Source: an uncultured Desulfobacterales bacterium
GTDB lineage: Bacteria; Desulfobacterota; Desulfobacteria; Desulfobacterales; UBA11574
Direction: 5' to 3'
Length of the DNA stretch: 6,934 nt
NCBI GenBank assembly: GCA_937925895.1
Contig: CALANC010000434.1
Coordinates: 1 to 6,934, forward strand
The notes under the pieces: model-generated
Database searches by the model: none
What the model was told of the DNA's origin: nothing
Seen by the model: the letters and a program-made list of their open reading frames with translations, nothing else
Translations under genes and position numbers: made by a program
Shown: one piece after another, positions 1 through 5,918 of the stretch
How the letters are laid out: the number at the start of each line of letters is the position of its first letter
Numbering within the stretch: position 1 is the first letter of the stretch

Positions 1-862
1 TGACCATTTTTTTTATCAACTTGTTAATCGTCCCGATTACTATCTCGTGAAGTTTTTCTAGACCTTCAGGTTTGCCCGAATAAATTATTCTGCTGATCAC
101 ATCCTCACCATAGCTGATTTGCCCGTTATAGTCACCAAACGATGCCAGGACATCTCCGGTTATGAGATCGAGCAATTGGCTGTATATGGTTGTCGTTCCG
201 ATATCAACGGCAATAGCATAGTTTCTGCTTGATGTGTCTCCTGATTGAATGTTTATTACGTGGGTCTTTCTTCCGGAATGGACCGGGCGAAGGAGAGTGG
301 CCGTAACCTTGAAATCATCTTTTCGTAAAATGTCAGAAATTTTACGAATTACGGGAAGCTGAACCACTAGACGGTGTTCGTCATGTTCTGCTTTCAGGAA
401 AGAGACCAACCGTGTTACATCCGGCAGATTCTCCTGTAGCGTCGGCAGGGGGAGTTCAAGGTATTTCTTTTCAACCGGAGGCATAAAAAGACCTTTTTCT
501 TTTAACTCCTCAAGGTTCATTTCCCAAATTTTAGCCGTCCGTCTTGGAGAACTCTTTAGATTTAGCACGCTTTTATCAACTTCCGACTCTATTGGAATGC
601 GGACGACCATGTCACTCTGAACAAAGGACAGACAAGCCTGCCGAAAGCCTTGCTCAATCTCTTCTTTGCGAAGCTGTTCCGTTATGCCGCCGTTGACTTG
701 CCCTTCCTCGATGATAACACGGCATTTTCCACACACCCCATCCCCTCCACATGAGGCATTGATATGGACCCCGGTTTCCATGGCGGTACGTATAAGATTG
801 GCGCCATATTCAACGTTTATTTCCTTGCCGTGGGGCAAAAAAATAACTTTATGTCTGCTCAT
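1..862 (-). CDS. RACo/RamA-like corrinoid-protein reductive activator (2Fe-2S + ASKHA ATPase), C-terminus cut by window edge
   Basis: Proteins of this family use ATP to drive low-potential reduction of inactivated Co(II) corrinoid in methyl-transfer proteins such as the corrinoid iron-sulfur protein or methyltransferase corrinoid subunits, in the cytoplasm. Seen: the first 287 residues. Residues 1-80 form a plant/adrenodoxin-type ferredoxin domain with C38-x5-C44-x2-C47 and C77. A linker of about 120 residues follows. The ASKHA (actin/Hsp70-like) ATPase begins near residue 215 with the phosphate-loop motif DIGTTT at 220-225, followed by a segment reading DYNGQISYGEDVISRI. The start is ATG at 862, preceded by GAGGGG five bases upstream. 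Family members are usually about 600 residues or more, so over half of the protein, including the rest of the ASKHA domain, lies outside the window. The gene follows the hemerythrin gene by 98 bases and has an inverted repeat in its leader. The family call is strong; the corrinoid partner is unknown. Confidence 0.88.
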   Translation of the reverse strand, partial: MSRHKVIFLPHGKEINVEYGANLIRTAMETGVHINASCGGDGVCGKCRVIIEEGQVNGGITEQLRKEEIEQGFRQACLSFVQSDMVVRIPIESEVDKSVLNLKSSPRRTAKIWEMNLEELKEKGLFMPPVEKKYLELPLPTLQENLPDVTRLVSFLKAEHDEHRLVVQLPVIRKISDILRKDDFKVTATLLRPVHSGRKTHVINIQSGDTSSRNYAIAVDIGTTTIYSQLLDLITGDVLASFGDYNGQISYGEDVISRIIYSGKPEGLEKLHEIVIGTINKLIKKMV

Positions 863-875
863 TTCAACCCCTCAA

Positions 876-927
876 TACCTAAAAACTGCCTGAAAATTAT
901 TGAATTGAGATTTGCAGGATTTAGGTA
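876..927 (-). repeat. Imperfect inverted repeat in the leader of the RACo-like gene
   Basis: An 8-base arm TACCTAAA (876-883) is matched by TTTAGGTA (920-927). After a symmetric 2-base mismatch, CTGC (886-889) pairs with GCAG (914-917) around a 24-base AT-rich loop. Read on the minus strand it ends 13 bases before the RACo-like ATG, just upstream of the GAGGGG ribosome site. No run of T follows it on either strand, so it does not look like an intrinsic terminator. It could be an operator or a leader hairpin affecting translation; this is inference. Confidence 0.4.
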
Positions 928-960
928 ATACATCAAAACCTTTATCAGGCATGCCATGGT

Positions 961-1752
961 TCAATGTTTCTTCGAGTCAAATTTATCCTCCAGCCGGCTT
1001 ACGAACGCCTCGTACTTTGCAGGCGTATACCCAATCTCACCGTCTGTCTCATTAAATTCGGAGAACAGCTTACCAATTTGTGAAATGGAAAGACTCCTGT
1101 CCATCCAGGGATATAAAATATCGTCTTCCTTTTTAATATGCTCGGAAAGAAGTCTTCCATACGCTGTCAGGTGTTCCGCAATTTTTATTCCATCTCTCTT
1201 TTCGAGTGCTTCAAGTACAGCCTTAACGTGACTTCTCCCTTGCTTGTGATCTTCATGCATGACCTTCAGGATATCCAAATTTTCATCAAAATATTTAAAA
1301 AGGATGTCTTCCTCTTTGGCGTGGTGGTATCTGTCCGCATAGAACCGTATAAAATCGATCGTATCCAGAATCAGCTGTCTTCCTTCTTGCGATTCAACAT
1401 CAAGGTTTTCGACAACAGCCGGCAGCAGTGCAATCAACCTTTTTATCAAAACATGCTCATCTACCAGCTTTTTCATGGGAAGAGAGTATGTGATCTCTTT
1501 TTTTTCCGTCTCTCTATTCTTTTTAATCCGCGGAATCTTGACATCACGGCCCGGATCTATCGCTTCGGCGATTCTTGTCATCAGCTCCTGTTGTTGATCC
1601 GCAGGCAAACTATGTATTTCTAAAATATCTTTTAAGAGACAAGTTCCAACAGTGCACGGCGCACACCCAATATCATATTCATTAAGGATATTTTCGACTT
1701 CAGGGAATTGCTCGATAACCTCTTTAATGCCTTTATTCCAATATGCTTCCAT
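961..1752 (-). CDS. Cys-motif N-terminal domain (DUF1858/ScdA_N-like) fused to a hemerythrin HHE domain
   Basis: A 263-residue soluble protein with no signal peptide or membrane segment. Residues 1-66 form a small helical domain of the DUF1858/ScdA_N type, carrying GCAPCTVGTC with cysteines at 30, 33 and 38. A charged linker (67-88) follows. Residues 92-218 are a hemerythrin-like four-helix bundle that should bind a non-haem di-iron centre; candidate ligands are H100, H143/H144, E147/E148, H166, H169, H205 and E209. The C-terminal 45 residues are unassigned. Hemerythrin-domain proteins bind O2 or NO; relatives with an N-terminal cysteine domain (ScdA/YtfE/RIC) are linked to repair of iron-sulfur centres after nitrosative or oxidative damage. 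The cysteine pattern here is not the CC of ScdA, so that role is only suggested. The ATG at 1752 follows AAGGTGAG. It lies 129 bases after the ferredoxin gene and before the RACo-like gene, all on the same strand. Confidence 0.83.
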   Translation of the reverse strand: MEAYWNKGIKEVIEQFPEVENILNEYDIGCAPCTVGTCLLKDILEIHSLPADQQQELMTRIAEAIDPGRDVKIPRIKKNRETEKKEITYSLPMKKLVDEHVLIKRLIALLPAVVENLDVESQEGRQLILDTIDFIRFYADRYHHAKEEDILFKYFDENLDILKVMHEDHKQGRSHVKAVLEALEKRDGIKIAEHLTAYGRLLSEHIKKEDDILYPWMDRSLSISQIGKLFSEFNETDGEIGYTPAKYEAFVSRLEDKFDSKKH

Positions 1753-1769
1753 GTCTCACCTTTTTAATT

Positions 1770-1781
1770 CTTAATATTAAG
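1770..1781. repeat. 12-bp perfect AT-rich palindrome upstream of the hemerythrin gene
   Basis: CTTAATATTAAG is a perfect palindrome lying 18 bases upstream of the hemerythrin-protein ATG, just before its ribosome site. It may overlap a -10 element (TAATAT) on the minus strand, but no convincing -35 is placed at the right distance. A short AT palindrome can occur by chance, so an operator role is only a possibility. The rest of the 1753-1881 gap shows no gene. Confidence 0.2.
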
Positions 1782-1881
1782 CTTCGCACCCTAATTTTGC
1801 TCGAAATCCACACCGCTAAATGGCCGGAAACCGACTTTTGTAAGCGTTTAGGGGGTATCAATTTTCGTGTAACGATATGTT

Positions 1882-2076
1882 TCATTCCTCCCAATGAATA
1901 CATTCTACCGGACAGGTGTCCATAGCTTCTTCAATCAAATCTTCCGGTCCGCTTTCCGGTTTGATGACAATGGCTTTTTCTGTCTCATCGTCAAACTCAA
2001 AGACTTCTGGACAGACTTCTACGCAACTTTCACAGCCAATGCATTCATCGGTTTCAATTATTACTTTTTTACCCAT
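1882..2076 (-). CDS. Small monocluster [4Fe-4S] ferredoxin
   Basis: A 64-residue acidic electron carrier of the cytoplasm, about the usual length for Desulfovibrio-type ferredoxins. Seen: C12-x2-C15-x2-C18 near the N-terminus and C55-P near the C-terminus, the four expected ligands of one low-potential [4Fe-4S] cluster. Two extra cysteines, C22 (followed by Pro) and C59, sit where a two-cluster clostridial ferredoxin has ligands, but the second cluster motif is otherwise missing, so one cluster is expected. The C-terminal stretch DTCPVECIHWEE is very like that of sulfate-reducer ferredoxins. The ATG at 2074-2076 is preceded by AAGGA about nine bases upstream. It is divergent from the VOC gene and leads into the hemerythrin gene on the same strand. 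The partner enzyme cannot be told from the sequence. Confidence 0.92.
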   Translation of the reverse strand: MGKKVIIETDECIGCESCVEVCPEVFEFDDETEKAIVIKPESGPEDLIEEAMDTCPVECIHWEE

Positions 2077-2106
2077 TATTTCAATTCCTTATTATATAAT
2101 ATAGAG

Positions 2107-2125
2107 CTCGGACAAACTGACCGAG
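2107..2125. repeat. Short inverted repeat between divergent ferredoxin and VOC genes
   Basis: CTCGG (2107-2111) and CCGAG (2121-2125) flank nine bases, 31 bases upstream of the ferredoxin ATG in a 230-base divergent intergenic region (2077-2306). It may be an operator for the ferredoxin gene. The remainder of the region holds no open reading frame with a ribosome site and no promoter I can defend. Confidence 0.2.
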
Positions 2126-2306
2126 TCATATTTTAAAGATAAAAAGAAACCACCCGGTTAGAGTGGATTCCCCAACACAGCATAGCAGCCGAAACAGCAT
2201 CAAAACGGGCCGCAGTGAATAAATTAAGATAACTTCATCTCCTTGTCAAGATATCTGCCACTTTTCTGTTGATCTGTAGCGATGAATTTGCAAGAAAGAT
2301 ATTATT

Positions 2307-2669
2307 ATGTCGAATCTTAACATAAAGAGCACCAATACGATTCTTTATTGCAAAAAATGGCAGGAAACGGTTGACTTTTACAAGGATCTCTTGAAGTTTC
2401 CGGTAACATTTTCCTCAGAATGGTTTGTGGAATTTAAATTGGCCGCTAGCGCCCATTTAAGTATTGCTGATGAACAAAGAGCGACCGTAAAAAGCTGTGA
2501 GGGACAAGGTATTACCCTCGCACTTCAAGTCGAAGACATCGATGAGGCTTGGAAAAATTTACATGAAACCGGACTTTGTCCGGGCCCCGTCAAAGAGCAT
2601 GCCTGGGGAGCGAAAGTTTTTTATTTTTTCGATCCTGAAGGGCATCGGATTGAAGTTTGGTCCTCATAG
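2307..2669 (+). CDS. VOC-fold (glyoxalase/bleomycin-resistance/dioxygenase superfamily) protein
   Basis: A 120-residue single-domain cytoplasmic protein of unknown substrate. Two beta-alpha-beta-beta-beta repeats can be followed: residues 7-54 (with WQETVDFYKDLLKFPV, the typical first helix) and 68-118 (ending FFDPEGHRIEVW, the usual last strands). Metal ligands in this superfamily come from His and Glu residues; E116 in the last motif is the best candidate, H50 a weaker one. The superfamily includes glyoxalase I, dioxygenases, fosfomycin and bleomycin resistance proteins, and binding-only members, and nothing here singles one out. The start at 2307 is preceded only by a weak purine-rich AAGAAAG. 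It is the only plus-strand gene, ends 30 bases from the ccsA stop with no evident terminator between, and has no clear functional link to its neighbours. Confidence 0.87.
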   Translation: MSNLNIKSTNTILYCKKWQETVDFYKDLLKFPVTFSSEWFVEFKLAASAHLSIADEQRATVKSCEGQGITLALQVEDIDEAWKNLHETGLCPGPVKEHAWGAKVFYFFDPEGHRIEVWSS

Positions 2670-2699
2670 TCCCTTGTATTTCAAGTGAACCAGATCGGA

Positions 2700-3539
2700 T
2701 TATCCCCCACCGTAACTATGCAAGCCGGGCAGGTAGTTAACCCCGAAATACGTAAACAGAACAGCCGTAAAACCAATTACTGAAAGGTAGGCAATCCGTT
2801 TCCCGCGCCAGCCGCGCATCATCCTGGCATGCAGCATGGTTGAATAAACAAACCAGGTGATCAAAGACCAGGTCTCCTTGGGGTCCCATGTCCAGTAACT
2901 CCCCCAGGCTGAATTCGCCCACACCGCCCCGGTAATTATGCCGACGGAAAGAAAAAGATAGCCGAACACGACCATTTGGTGGGTCAGCTCGTCCAAGGTG
3001 AAAGAATTCGGGAAAAGGGAAAATAATTTACTTTTATTATCCGGGTCTTTTTGCTTTAAAAGGTACATCAGACTTAAACCAAAGGCTATTGCAAAGGCTG
3101 CATAGCCAAAAAAACAGGTGATCACATGGGCGATGAGCCAGTTGCTCTTCAGCGCCGGAATAAGAGGCTGAATACGATCACTGATATTAGGAGACAGGGA
3201 CGCATAAGCCATTGCCAAAAAAGCAAAAGGGGTGGCAAAAGCGCCGATGACAAGGTTTTTGTATTTGCGCTCGATGATTAAATAGATGAGGACCAAAGTC
3301 CAGGCAAAGAAAATTAAAGATTCGTACATATTAGAAAGCGGTGCATGGCCGATGCCGAGTCGGTAAGACTCCACCCACCGCATGATAATTCCGACCGAGT
3401 TGCCGATAAAACCGGTCACTGCTACCCAGGAGGCCAGTTTTCCGACAAGTGGTTTTTTGAAAACCCAGGAGGCTACGTACAAAAAGGCCGCTAGCCCGTA
3501 CACAAATGTTACGATTGACAAAATTGTGGTGTTGTCCAT
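2700..3539 (-). CDS. ccsA: Cytochrome c biogenesis protein CcsA (ResC/CcsB-type haem transporter, System II)
   Basis: An integral membrane protein that, with ResB, forms the System II cytochrome c synthase: it moves haem to the outer face of the membrane and presents it for ligation to CxxCH motifs. Of 279 residues, about eight hydrophobic segments are visible (near 5-26, 35-53, 72-90, 96-114, 133-160, 190-208, 223-240, 248-266). The tryptophan-rich WWD haem-binding loop is at 207-224 (W207, W212, W216, W218, D219, W224). H138, H237 and H274 sit before, just after and well after that loop, matching the external/membrane/external haem-ligand histidines of the family. The conserved GHAPLSNMYESL motif is at 64-75. 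The ATG at 3539 lies four bases after the resB stop, and its AAGGA ribosome site overlaps the end of resB, pointing to translational coupling. Length and motifs are normal. Confidence 0.95.
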   Translation of the reverse strand: MDNTTILSIVTFVYGLAAFLYVASWVFKKPLVGKLASWVAVTGFIGNSVGIIMRWVESYRLGIGHAPLSNMYESLIFFAWTLVLIYLIIERKYKNLVIGAFATPFAFLAMAYASLSPNISDRIQPLIPALKSNWLIAHVITCFFGYAAFAIAFGLSLMYLLKQKDPDNKSKLFSLFPNSFTLDELTHQMVVFGYLFLSVGIITGAVWANSAWGSYWTWDPKETWSLITWFVYSTMLHARMMRGWRGKRIAYLSVIGFTAVLFTYFGVNYLPGLHSYGGG

Positions 3540-3543
3540 GTGT

Positions 3544-4977
3544 TTATCCTTCCTTGACCAAGTCTTCCAATTGCCGGGCCATGCGCTTTATTTTGTTTTC
3601 CATTCCCAACTTGTTCTTGTTTGCCGTACCGGTAACAATGACCTTGCTGTTCTTGCCACTTTTATTCACATCCACACAAAGTCTTTGATGTGACATGAAA
3701 AAAGTGATGTAACAACCGATAATAATCACGATAAATCCTGTGTAAACAACCCAGACACCAGGGTCTTTTGTTACCTGTAATCCGGTATAATACCATATGT
3801 CTGGTTTTTTATCGGGCCTGAACGTCTCTGTCTCCTGCCCTGCCACTGATATGACCACAGCCCCCTTTCTCATCTTGTCAAACTGCGGGAAATGCAACGG
3901 CAGGAGAATGTCAACCGTGTTCCCATCTTTGGGTGTGAGCTTGCCGACATATGCTTCACCGATGTCCTGGCCGCCAAAAAGAGCGGATTTTTTATACGCA
4001 ACAATAACGAATTGACCGATTTGTTCAGGGATATCTATCGGCTTGCCGACGACCGTTTTAACCTGGTATGCCGTCCCTGTTTTTTTACTCGTAAAATTTA
4101 ACAGGATCTCATTCTGAGTATCTTTGCCTTGAACCTTCCTTTTTCGGGCGGCATCTGAAGGCATTTGACCATAACTCGATTGAAAAATATTAATCCCTTT
4201 ATAGCGAAGCGGATCGTTAACGACGATATCCTTTTTATATACGGGTTTTCCCCCTTCCAGAATGGTTAAACTGGACCGGTACTCTTTAGGTGCTCCGTTA
4301 GGGTAGAAGCTGACGTCAAAATCCTCACAGCTGATCTCAAAATCAAGCTTTTCAATTGTATCGACATTTCTGAGCCGGACGGTGTCGACCTTCTCGCCTT
4401 CGGGAATATTTACGTATCCCGCAAAACCGAAAACCGAACCGATAAGACCGCCGATCAAAAGAATCACCACGCTTAGATGAATCGCATAAACACCCAAACG
4501 CGTCCAGCGCCCTTTTTCAGCAAAGATGCAAAAACCTTGGTCCGTCCGCTCAACTCTGGAATATCGAAAGCGCCTGGCAATAAACGGTTCATATGTGTTT
4601 CTCAGGTCTTCTAGCTTATGCCCGCTGTTAAATGATTCTTTCTGAGAAAGCTTCCTGAATCTTGAAATGTTAAACGGAGGATTGTTTACGAAAACAATCT
4701 TCCAGGTGGTAGAAAGACGTTCGATTGAACAGACGACGATGTTTAACGTCAGACAGAGAATCAAAAGCTGAAACCACCACGAATGGTACATATCAAAAAT
4801 GCCGAGCATGCTAAAAAGCTGGTAGAAAAACTCGCCGTACTCACGAAAATATGCGGCAGGATTTTCGTTTTGCGGAATGACCGTACCAATAATCGACGTG
4901 ACGGCAATCGACAGCAAAAGCACCACCGTCAATTTCACCGATACGAAAAATTTCCATATACTGTCCCAAATATTCAG
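3544..4977 (-). CDS. resB: Cytochrome c biogenesis protein ResB (Ccs1), System II; probable CTG start
   Basis: Partner of CcsA in the System II cytochrome c synthase; thought to channel haem and bind or reduce apocytochrome on the outer side of the membrane. The first conventional start is GTG at 4938 (464 residues), but the frame continues upstream to a TAG at about 5009. The upstream codons encode LNIWDSIWKFFVS, completing the usual ResB N-terminus (WKFF-SVKLT). GGAGG at 4984-4988 is six bases before a CTG at 4977 (477 residues), and no ATG, GTG or TTG lies between TAG and 4938. Counting from the GTG: membrane segments near 3-21, 54-71, 147-172 and 394-415; membrane histidine H154 (YAIHLSV), a likely haem ligand; a large external domain at 173-393 with conserved DPLRYKGINIFQSSYG at 242-257; a charged cytoplasmic tail after 418. 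Probably transcribed with ccsA from the FNR-like promoter upstream. Confidence 0.94.
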   Translation of the reverse strand: MNIWDSIWKFFVSVKLTVVLLLSIAVTSIIGTVIPQNENPAAYFREYGEFFYQLFSMLGIFDMYHSWWFQLLILCLTLNIVVCSIERLSTTWKIVFVNNPPFNISRFRKLSQKESFNSGHKLEDLRNTYEPFIARRFRYSRVERTDQGFCIFAEKGRWTRLGVYAIHLSVVILLIGGLIGSVFGFAGYVNIPEGEKVDTVRLRNVDTIEKLDFEISCEDFDVSFYPNGAPKEYRSSLTILEGGKPVYKKDIVVNDPLRYKGINIFQSSYGQMPSDAARKRKVQGKDTQNEILLNFTSKKTGTAYQVKTVVGKPIDIPEQIGQFVIVAYKKSALFGGQDIGEAYVGKLTPKDGNTVDILLPLHFPQFDKMRKGAVVISVAGQETETFRPDKKPDIWYYTGLQVTKDPGVWVVYTGFIVIIIGCYITFFMSHQRLCVDVNKSGKNSKVIVTGTANKNKLGMENKIKRMARQLEDLVKEG

Positions 4978-4983
4978 ATAACA

Positions 4984-4988
4984 CCTCC
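4984..4988 (-). promoter_or_regulatory. Shine-Dalgarno GGAGG that decides the resB start
   Basis: GGAGG is the best ribosome site in the resB leader and lies six bases before an in-frame CTG at 4977. The GTG at 4938 has only a weak GGA about 14 bases upstream. This favours initiation at CTG, or less likely at ATT (4971), over GTG. Confidence 0.6.
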
Positions 4989-5099
4989 ACGTTTTTCTTC
5001 TCTATTAAGTCTCAAAAATATGCTCCGATTGAGTCGTTTATGTTCAGATTTTTTGTAAGCCACCGGATGATTTCGTTGAAAAAACCTACTCGGCGCCTG

Positions 5100-5116
5100 A
5101 ATATGCTTAACATATT
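5100..5116. promoter_or_regulatory. Palindrome overlapping the predicted resB -10 and transcription start
   Basis: AATATG and CATATT flank five bases (CTTAA), giving perfect six-base arms. It covers part of the predicted -10 (5113-5118) and the predicted start point (5106) of the minus-strand promoter, where a bound repressor would block transcription. It is AT-rich and could be chance; a hairpin in the leader is another reading. Confidence 0.3.
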
Positions 5117-5154
5117 TATTTTATTTTTAAAAAAATAACATTGACTTAAATCAA
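5106..5154 (-). promoter_or_regulatory. Predicted FNR/DNR-type activator-dependent promoter for resB-ccsA
   Basis: On the minus strand TTGAT-TTAA-GTCAA (5141-5154) differs at one base from the FNR family consensus TTGAT-N4-ATCAA and fits the NNR/DNR variant. With the site centred at 5147.5, a start at 5106 is 41.5 bases downstream, the class II spacing, and a -10-like TAAATA lies at 5113-5118. The site overlaps the mobB stop codon. A long AT palindrome (5121-5138) fills the space between. The predicted leader to the CTG start is about 128 bases. Crp/Fnr-type regulators would sense low oxygen or NO. The match is seen; the regulation is inferred. Confidence 0.5.
5121..5138. repeat. AT-only palindrome in the resB promoter region
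   Basis: TTATTTTT and AAAAATAA flank two A bases, giving perfect eight-base arms made only of A and T. It lies between the FNR-like site and the predicted -10. It probably reflects an easily melted or bent promoter stretch rather than a specific operator. Confidence 0.3.
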
Positions 5155-5693
5155 AAACCCCTACTTGAGGCAGTGTTTTTGATGGGGATCAAATCAAAAT
5201 GCTTGACCAAAAATTCAGCCACTTTGGTTATATCCTTCGTAGAAAATCTTGGCACCCCGATGTCAACGTTTTCATCGCTAATCAGTGCGATCAAATTCTC
5301 ATCGCCTTTACACAAAAGTTTTTTGCTGATTTCGGATCTGAAAATCTCCATCTTTGGTTTTTTTCCTTTTTTAAAACCCTCAGCCAAAACGATATCCACA
5401 TTTGAAAAAAGCGGCAACAATTCTTCCGGATCGTGATCCCGGTTCACATCTCTAACCATCCCGATCTGATACGGGGACGAAATAATCGTCGTCGACGCAC
5501 CGGCTTGCTTGTGTCGCCAACTGTCTTTACCGGGTTTGTCCATGTCGAAACCGTGAACATCATGCTTAATGGTTCCAACTTTAAAGCCGCGCCGCTTAAT
5601 CTCCGGAATAAGTTTTTCCAAAATAGTGGTTTTCCCTGATCCTGAATTGCCGACGACTGAGACCATCGGCGGGATCGATTTATTTGCAGGCAT
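5151..5693 (-). CDS. mobB: Molybdopterin-guanine dinucleotide biosynthesis adaptor protein MobB
   Basis: A cytoplasmic P-loop GTP-binding protein that helps MobA convert molybdopterin to the guanine dinucleotide form used by DMSO-reductase-family enzymes such as formate dehydrogenases and nitrate, thiosulfate or polysulfide reductases. With the ATG at 5693 it has 180 residues, normal for the family. Numbering from that ATG: Walker A GNSGSGKTT at 15-23; the MobB signature from KHDVHGFDMDKPGKDSW with RHKQAGAS just after (about 43-67); the Walker B-like VDIVLAEGFKKGKKPK at 99-114. A longer frame begins at TTG 5702, but AGGGAG directly abuts that TTG and is nine bases before the ATG, so the ATG is preferred. 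No moaA, mobA, moeA or molybdoenzyme gene is visible beside it. Its stop overlaps the FNR-like site of the resB promoter. It lies downstream of the terminator of the multihaem gene, so it should have its own promoter in 5703-5848, which I could not place with confidence. Confidence 0.93.
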   Translation of the reverse strand: MPANKSIPPMVSVVGNSGSGKTTILEKLIPEIKRRGFKVGTIKHDVHGFDMDKPGKDSWRHKQAGASTTIISSPYQIGMVRDVNRDHDPEELLPLFSNVDIVLAEGFKKGKKPKMEIFRSEISKKLLCKGDENLIALISDENVDIGVPRFSTKDITKVAEFLVKHFDLIPIKNTASSRGF

Positions 5694-5848
5694 ATTTTGC
5701 AACTCCCTTTTATTTGGGAAATCTCATCGAACTAAACTAAATCATCTGAAACAAAACATTTTTTTAAGAATTTCTATAGTTCATTTTCATTTAGATAAAA
5801 TTGGCATTACTTCGCCATTGGTGCAAGACATTTTTTATGATGTCCCCT

Positions 5849-5887
5849 AAAAAAAATCCCCGCTCCTTTCGGTGAAGAAGCGGGGAT
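5849..5887 (-). terminator. Intrinsic terminator of the HAO-like multihaem gene
   Basis: Read on the minus strand, ATCCCCGCT pairs with AGCGGGGAT over nine bases, and the stem continues past one mismatch into a short CTT/AAG helix with a small loop (5856-5887). It is followed at once by eight T (5849-5856 read in reverse). It lies 31 bases after the stop of the multihaem gene and separates it from mobB. Confidence 0.92.
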
Positions 5888-5918
5888 GGAAAAGAGGTTG
5901 ATTTAAATTTAATACGCT

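Noticed and set aside
1138..1623. A 161-codon plus-strand frame
   Set aside because: It is antisense to the hemerythrin gene, whose domains and cysteine motif are clear; the plus-strand product has no recognisable motif or ribosome site.
2091..2096. Perfect TATAAT on the minus strand before the ferredoxin gene
   Set aside because: It directly abuts the AAGGA ribosome site, so a transcript started from it would begin inside or after that site; no -35 lies at a suitable distance.
2243..2248. TTGTCA as a -35 for the VOC gene
   Set aside because: No -10-like hexamer lies 16-18 bases downstream.
2670..2699. Bidirectional terminator between the convergent VOC and ccsA genes
   Set aside because: Only a four-base stem (CTTG/CAAG) is present, with no T or A tract.
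5703..5848. Promoter for mobB in the AT-rich gap after the terminator
   Set aside because: TATAGA-like and TTGCAC-like hexamers occur but not at workable spacing, so no promoter is claimed.
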